Source: Desulfobacteraceae bacterium
GTDB taxonomy: Bacteria > Desulfobacterota > Desulfobacteria > Desulfobacterales > BuS5
DNA: 19,033 nucleotides
Assembly: GCA_030592105.1 (NCBI GenBank)
Contig: JAUVKE010000009.1
Span: forward strand, 1-19,033
Reading direction: 5' to 3'
The notes beneath the pieces were generated by a model. The model saw only the letters and a program-made list of their open reading frames with translations. It was not told where the DNA came from and made no database searches. A program made the position numbers and the translations under genes. This document shows, piece after piece, positions 17,928-19,033 of the stretch; the first letter of the stretch is position 1, and every line of letters starts with the position of its first letter.

Positions 17928-18206
17928 ATGGCAGATGTGATAAGACAGAGGCGGGATAAAATTGTGCAGCTGGCAGATAAATACGGAGCAAAAAATATAC
18001 GGATTTTTGGCTCATTTGCACGAGGAGATAATAACTCCGAAAGCGATGCAGATTTTTTGGTAACTATGGAGGGAAGTCTGCTGAGACGAATTGCGTTTAT
18101 GCAGGATTTGGAAGATTTGCTTGGCAGAAAAGTGGATGTTGTGACAGAAAAAAGTATTCACTGGTATGTTCGTGAAAGAATTATGAAAGAAGCTGTTCCC
18201 TTATGA
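17928..18206 (+). CDS. mntA: MntA-type nucleotidyltransferase antitoxin (orphan)
   Basis: A 92-residue minimal nucleotidyltransferase. The catalytic motif GSX10DXD is complete: GSFARGDNNSESDAD at about residues 28-42. A later DVVTEK supplies the third acidic position, and the typical C-terminal end RERIMKEAVPL is kept. MntA antitoxins inactivate HEPN RNase toxins by adding AMP to a tyrosine near the toxin active site. In such pairs the toxin gene usually overlaps by ATGA; here the overlap is present, but the toxin is reduced to a scar (18203-18281). The start at 17928 has GGGGA about 8 nt upstream. The antitoxin looks functional without its local partner. Confidence 0.88.
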   Translation: MADVIRQRRDKIVQLADKYGAKNIRIFGSFARGDNNSESDADFLVTMEGSLLRRIAFMQDLEDLLGRKVDVVTEKSIHWYVRERIMKEAVPL

Positions 18207-18281
18207 AAGATCGTTGAAAATGACCTGCCGATTTTGAAGGAAGCAGTCAGGACGCTTCTGGAATCTGATAATATCGTGTAA
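18203..18281 (+). pseudogene. HEPN toxin (DUF86) gene reduced to its two ends
   Basis: The ATG overlaps the mntA stop (ATGA) and gives only M-K-D-R before a stop. One base out of frame, from 18210, the sequence encodes IVENDLPILKEAVRTLLE and ends at TAA 18281, which resembles the C-terminus of HEPN/DUF86 proteins (typically IVENDLPxLK). The central part, including the RX4-6H active site, is missing: an internal deletion of probably about 270-300 nt plus a frameshift at the junction. Confidence 0.7.
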
Positions 18282-18300
18282 AAATAAGCTATAAACAAGT

Positions 18301-18427
18301 GGGCTAACAAAGGAGATGGACTTGGCAAAGCCGTGCCGCTTTTGAAAGACAGTATTTGCTCGGTAGTTTTTATCTTTATCATAGTTTTTCGGTTATCGTT
18401 GCCCAGCCACTCAGCTCTACGTTATGG
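18301..18427 (+). other. attC-like (integron cassette recombination site) sequence
   Basis: About 127 nt starting GGGCTAACAAAGGAGATGG and ending CAGCTCTACGTTATGG. The outer ends are partly complementary (TAAC...GAG..TG against CA.CTC..GTTA), as expected of the R''-L'' and L'-R' stem of an attC. The centre contains CGGTTATCGTTGCCCAGCC, reminiscent of attC inner sequence. The R boxes are not perfect (GGCTAAC, GTTATGG), and no integrase is visible. It follows the toxin scar and precedes the PIN gene, where cassette borders would be expected. Confidence 0.35.
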
Positions 18428-18460
18428 TGCTTTGAATAAGAATTGATGAGCAAACCAAAA

Positions 18461-18614
18461 AATATTAGGCATTCTTCATATAGCCACAAAAGTAGTTTAC
18501 ACTTTTAAAAACAGAAATTAGCCGCAAAAAGGCGCAAAAAGCGCAAAATGGGGTAAAATAGTAAGAATCGACATCAAGAAAGTGTAAACTGGCAAATGAA
18601 GGATGCCAAATATT
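18461..18614. repeat. Long inverted repeat F upstream of the PIN gene
   Basis: Arms at 18461-18506 and 18578-18614 are inverted copies: aatattaggcattcttcat against aatatttggcatccttcat, then agtttacacttt in both, with an 8-nt insertion in the left arm. The 71-nt centre holds GCCGCAAAAAGGCGC and AAAAAGCGC repeats. The layout resembles elements A, B, D and E, but the centre is different and there is no stop codon at its edge. Confidence 0.55.
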
Positions 18615-18645
18615 AAATCAACATTAATTTGAGAGAGATAACGAT

Positions 18646-19033
18646 ATGCGGGAAGAAAAGATCAAATTATATCTCGATACATCAGTTCCAAGTGCATACT
18701 ACGATACATCCAAACCTGTAAGACAGCTGATTACACAAAAATGGTTTGAGAACAAAGCGTCTTCATACCGTCTGTATACATCTGTCACGGCAATTGATGA
18801 AATTAATGAATTAAATAATTTCGACAAAAGACAGAATATCAAAGATCTTATATTTGACTACAATATAAATATTCTTGAATTGTCAGAAGAAGCCATGAAT
18901 TTGGCAAAAGAATATATGAACAAAGGAGCTATTCCGAGATCGGAGCCCGAAGATGCGTATCATGTGGCCATAGCATCTGTGAACCGACTTGACGGTTTGG
19001 TGTCATGGAATTTCAAGCATATTGTGAGCATGA
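18646..19033 (+). CDS. PIN-domain protein, probable VapC-type RNase (3' end outside window)
   Basis: 129 residues are visible; the frame is open at the window end. It starts KLYLDTSVPSAYYD, with the first PIN acidic residue at D11, then SVTAIDEINEL with the second acidic region, then PEDAYHVAIAS with an Asp/His pair, and SWNFKHIV near the end, a signature of one PIN subgroup. PIN proteins are Mg2+-dependent RNases, often toxins of toxin-antitoxin pairs. No antitoxin gene lies upstream between 18430 and 18645, so a partner, if any, would follow beyond the window. GAGAGAG about 8 nt before the ATG at 18646 is a weak ribosome site. The position after the attC-like site and the mntA remnant supports an accessory, transferable origin. 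Confidence 0.82.
   Translation, partial: MREEKIKLYLDTSVPSAYYDTSKPVRQLITQKWFENKASSYRLYTSVTAIDEINELNNFDKRQNIKDLIFDYNINILELSEEAMNLAKEYMNKGAIPRSEPEDAYHVAIASVNRLDGLVSWNFKHIVSM

Noticed and set aside
18449..18511. 20-codon frame upstream of the PIN gene as a VapB-like antitoxin
   Set aside because: It is composed mainly of Ser, His and Lys, overlaps the left arm of the inverted repeat, and shows no DNA-binding motif.

Overview
The window looks like a stretch of an anaerobic, probably marine, Gram-negative chromosome of the Desulfobacterota, most likely a Desulfobacteraceae-like sulfate reducer. This is inferred from SelB, a ThiC-type benzimidazole synthase beside CobT under a cobalamin riboswitch, an Fo-only ATP synthase operon with separate b and b' subunits and two-carboxylate (Na+-type) c subunits, and a zinc-binding chemoreceptor. 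No sulfate-reduction gene is present, so the assignment is not proven. DNA is about 40% GC, with long AT-rich spacers.

Layout. (1) 2-2812, + strand: the 3' part of selB, then a membrane-anchored DUF2333 protein. (2) 2790-6507, - strand: DUF2065 membrane protein, queA, tgt and hemW, a queuosine tRNA-modification cluster ending in a heme chaperone. (3) 6817-10751, - strand: an Fo operon read as atpZ-like, atpI-like, atpB (a), a four-hairpin fused c subunit, a single-hairpin c subunit, b' and b. No F1 genes follow, so F1 must be encoded elsewhere. A good promoter lies at 10837-10865. (4) 10957-11739, + strand: an RNase Z-like metallo-beta-lactamase-fold protein. (5) 11801-14481, - strand: promoter, cobalamin riboswitch, intrinsic terminator, bzaF-like gene and cobT. 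Together they would make and activate the lower ligand of a benzimidazolyl cobamide, shut off by cobamide. (6) 14482-15404: gene-poor DNA with a possible 20-residue lipopeptide ORF, a structured repeat and an unidentified 55-codon ORF. (7) 15405-17762, + strand: a chemoreceptor with three tandem CZB zinc domains between its two membrane segments. (8) 17763-19033: an accessory region with an MntA-type antitoxin whose HEPN toxin partner is reduced to a scar, an attC-like sequence, a long inverted repeat and a PIN-domain protein cut by the window end.

The most unusual feature is a set of four intergenic elements (about 1511-1674, 5103-5267, 6642-6818, 8322-8426). Each starts at or within a few bases of a stop codon (selB, queA, atpF, fused atpE). 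Each has a related core of about 50 nt, always in the same orientation relative to the upstream gene, reading roughly CTGCGTT...AT-rich palindrome...CGCCTTG. The core is enclosed by long inverted arms whose sequence is private to each locus. One arm touches the gene end and the other is its inverted, diverged copy. They could be long 3' RNA hairpins, a mobile element that copies its flank, or both. The second main point is the ATP synthase rotor: a four-hairpin c protein with only two of its four ion-binding carboxylates, encoded beside a normal c subunit.
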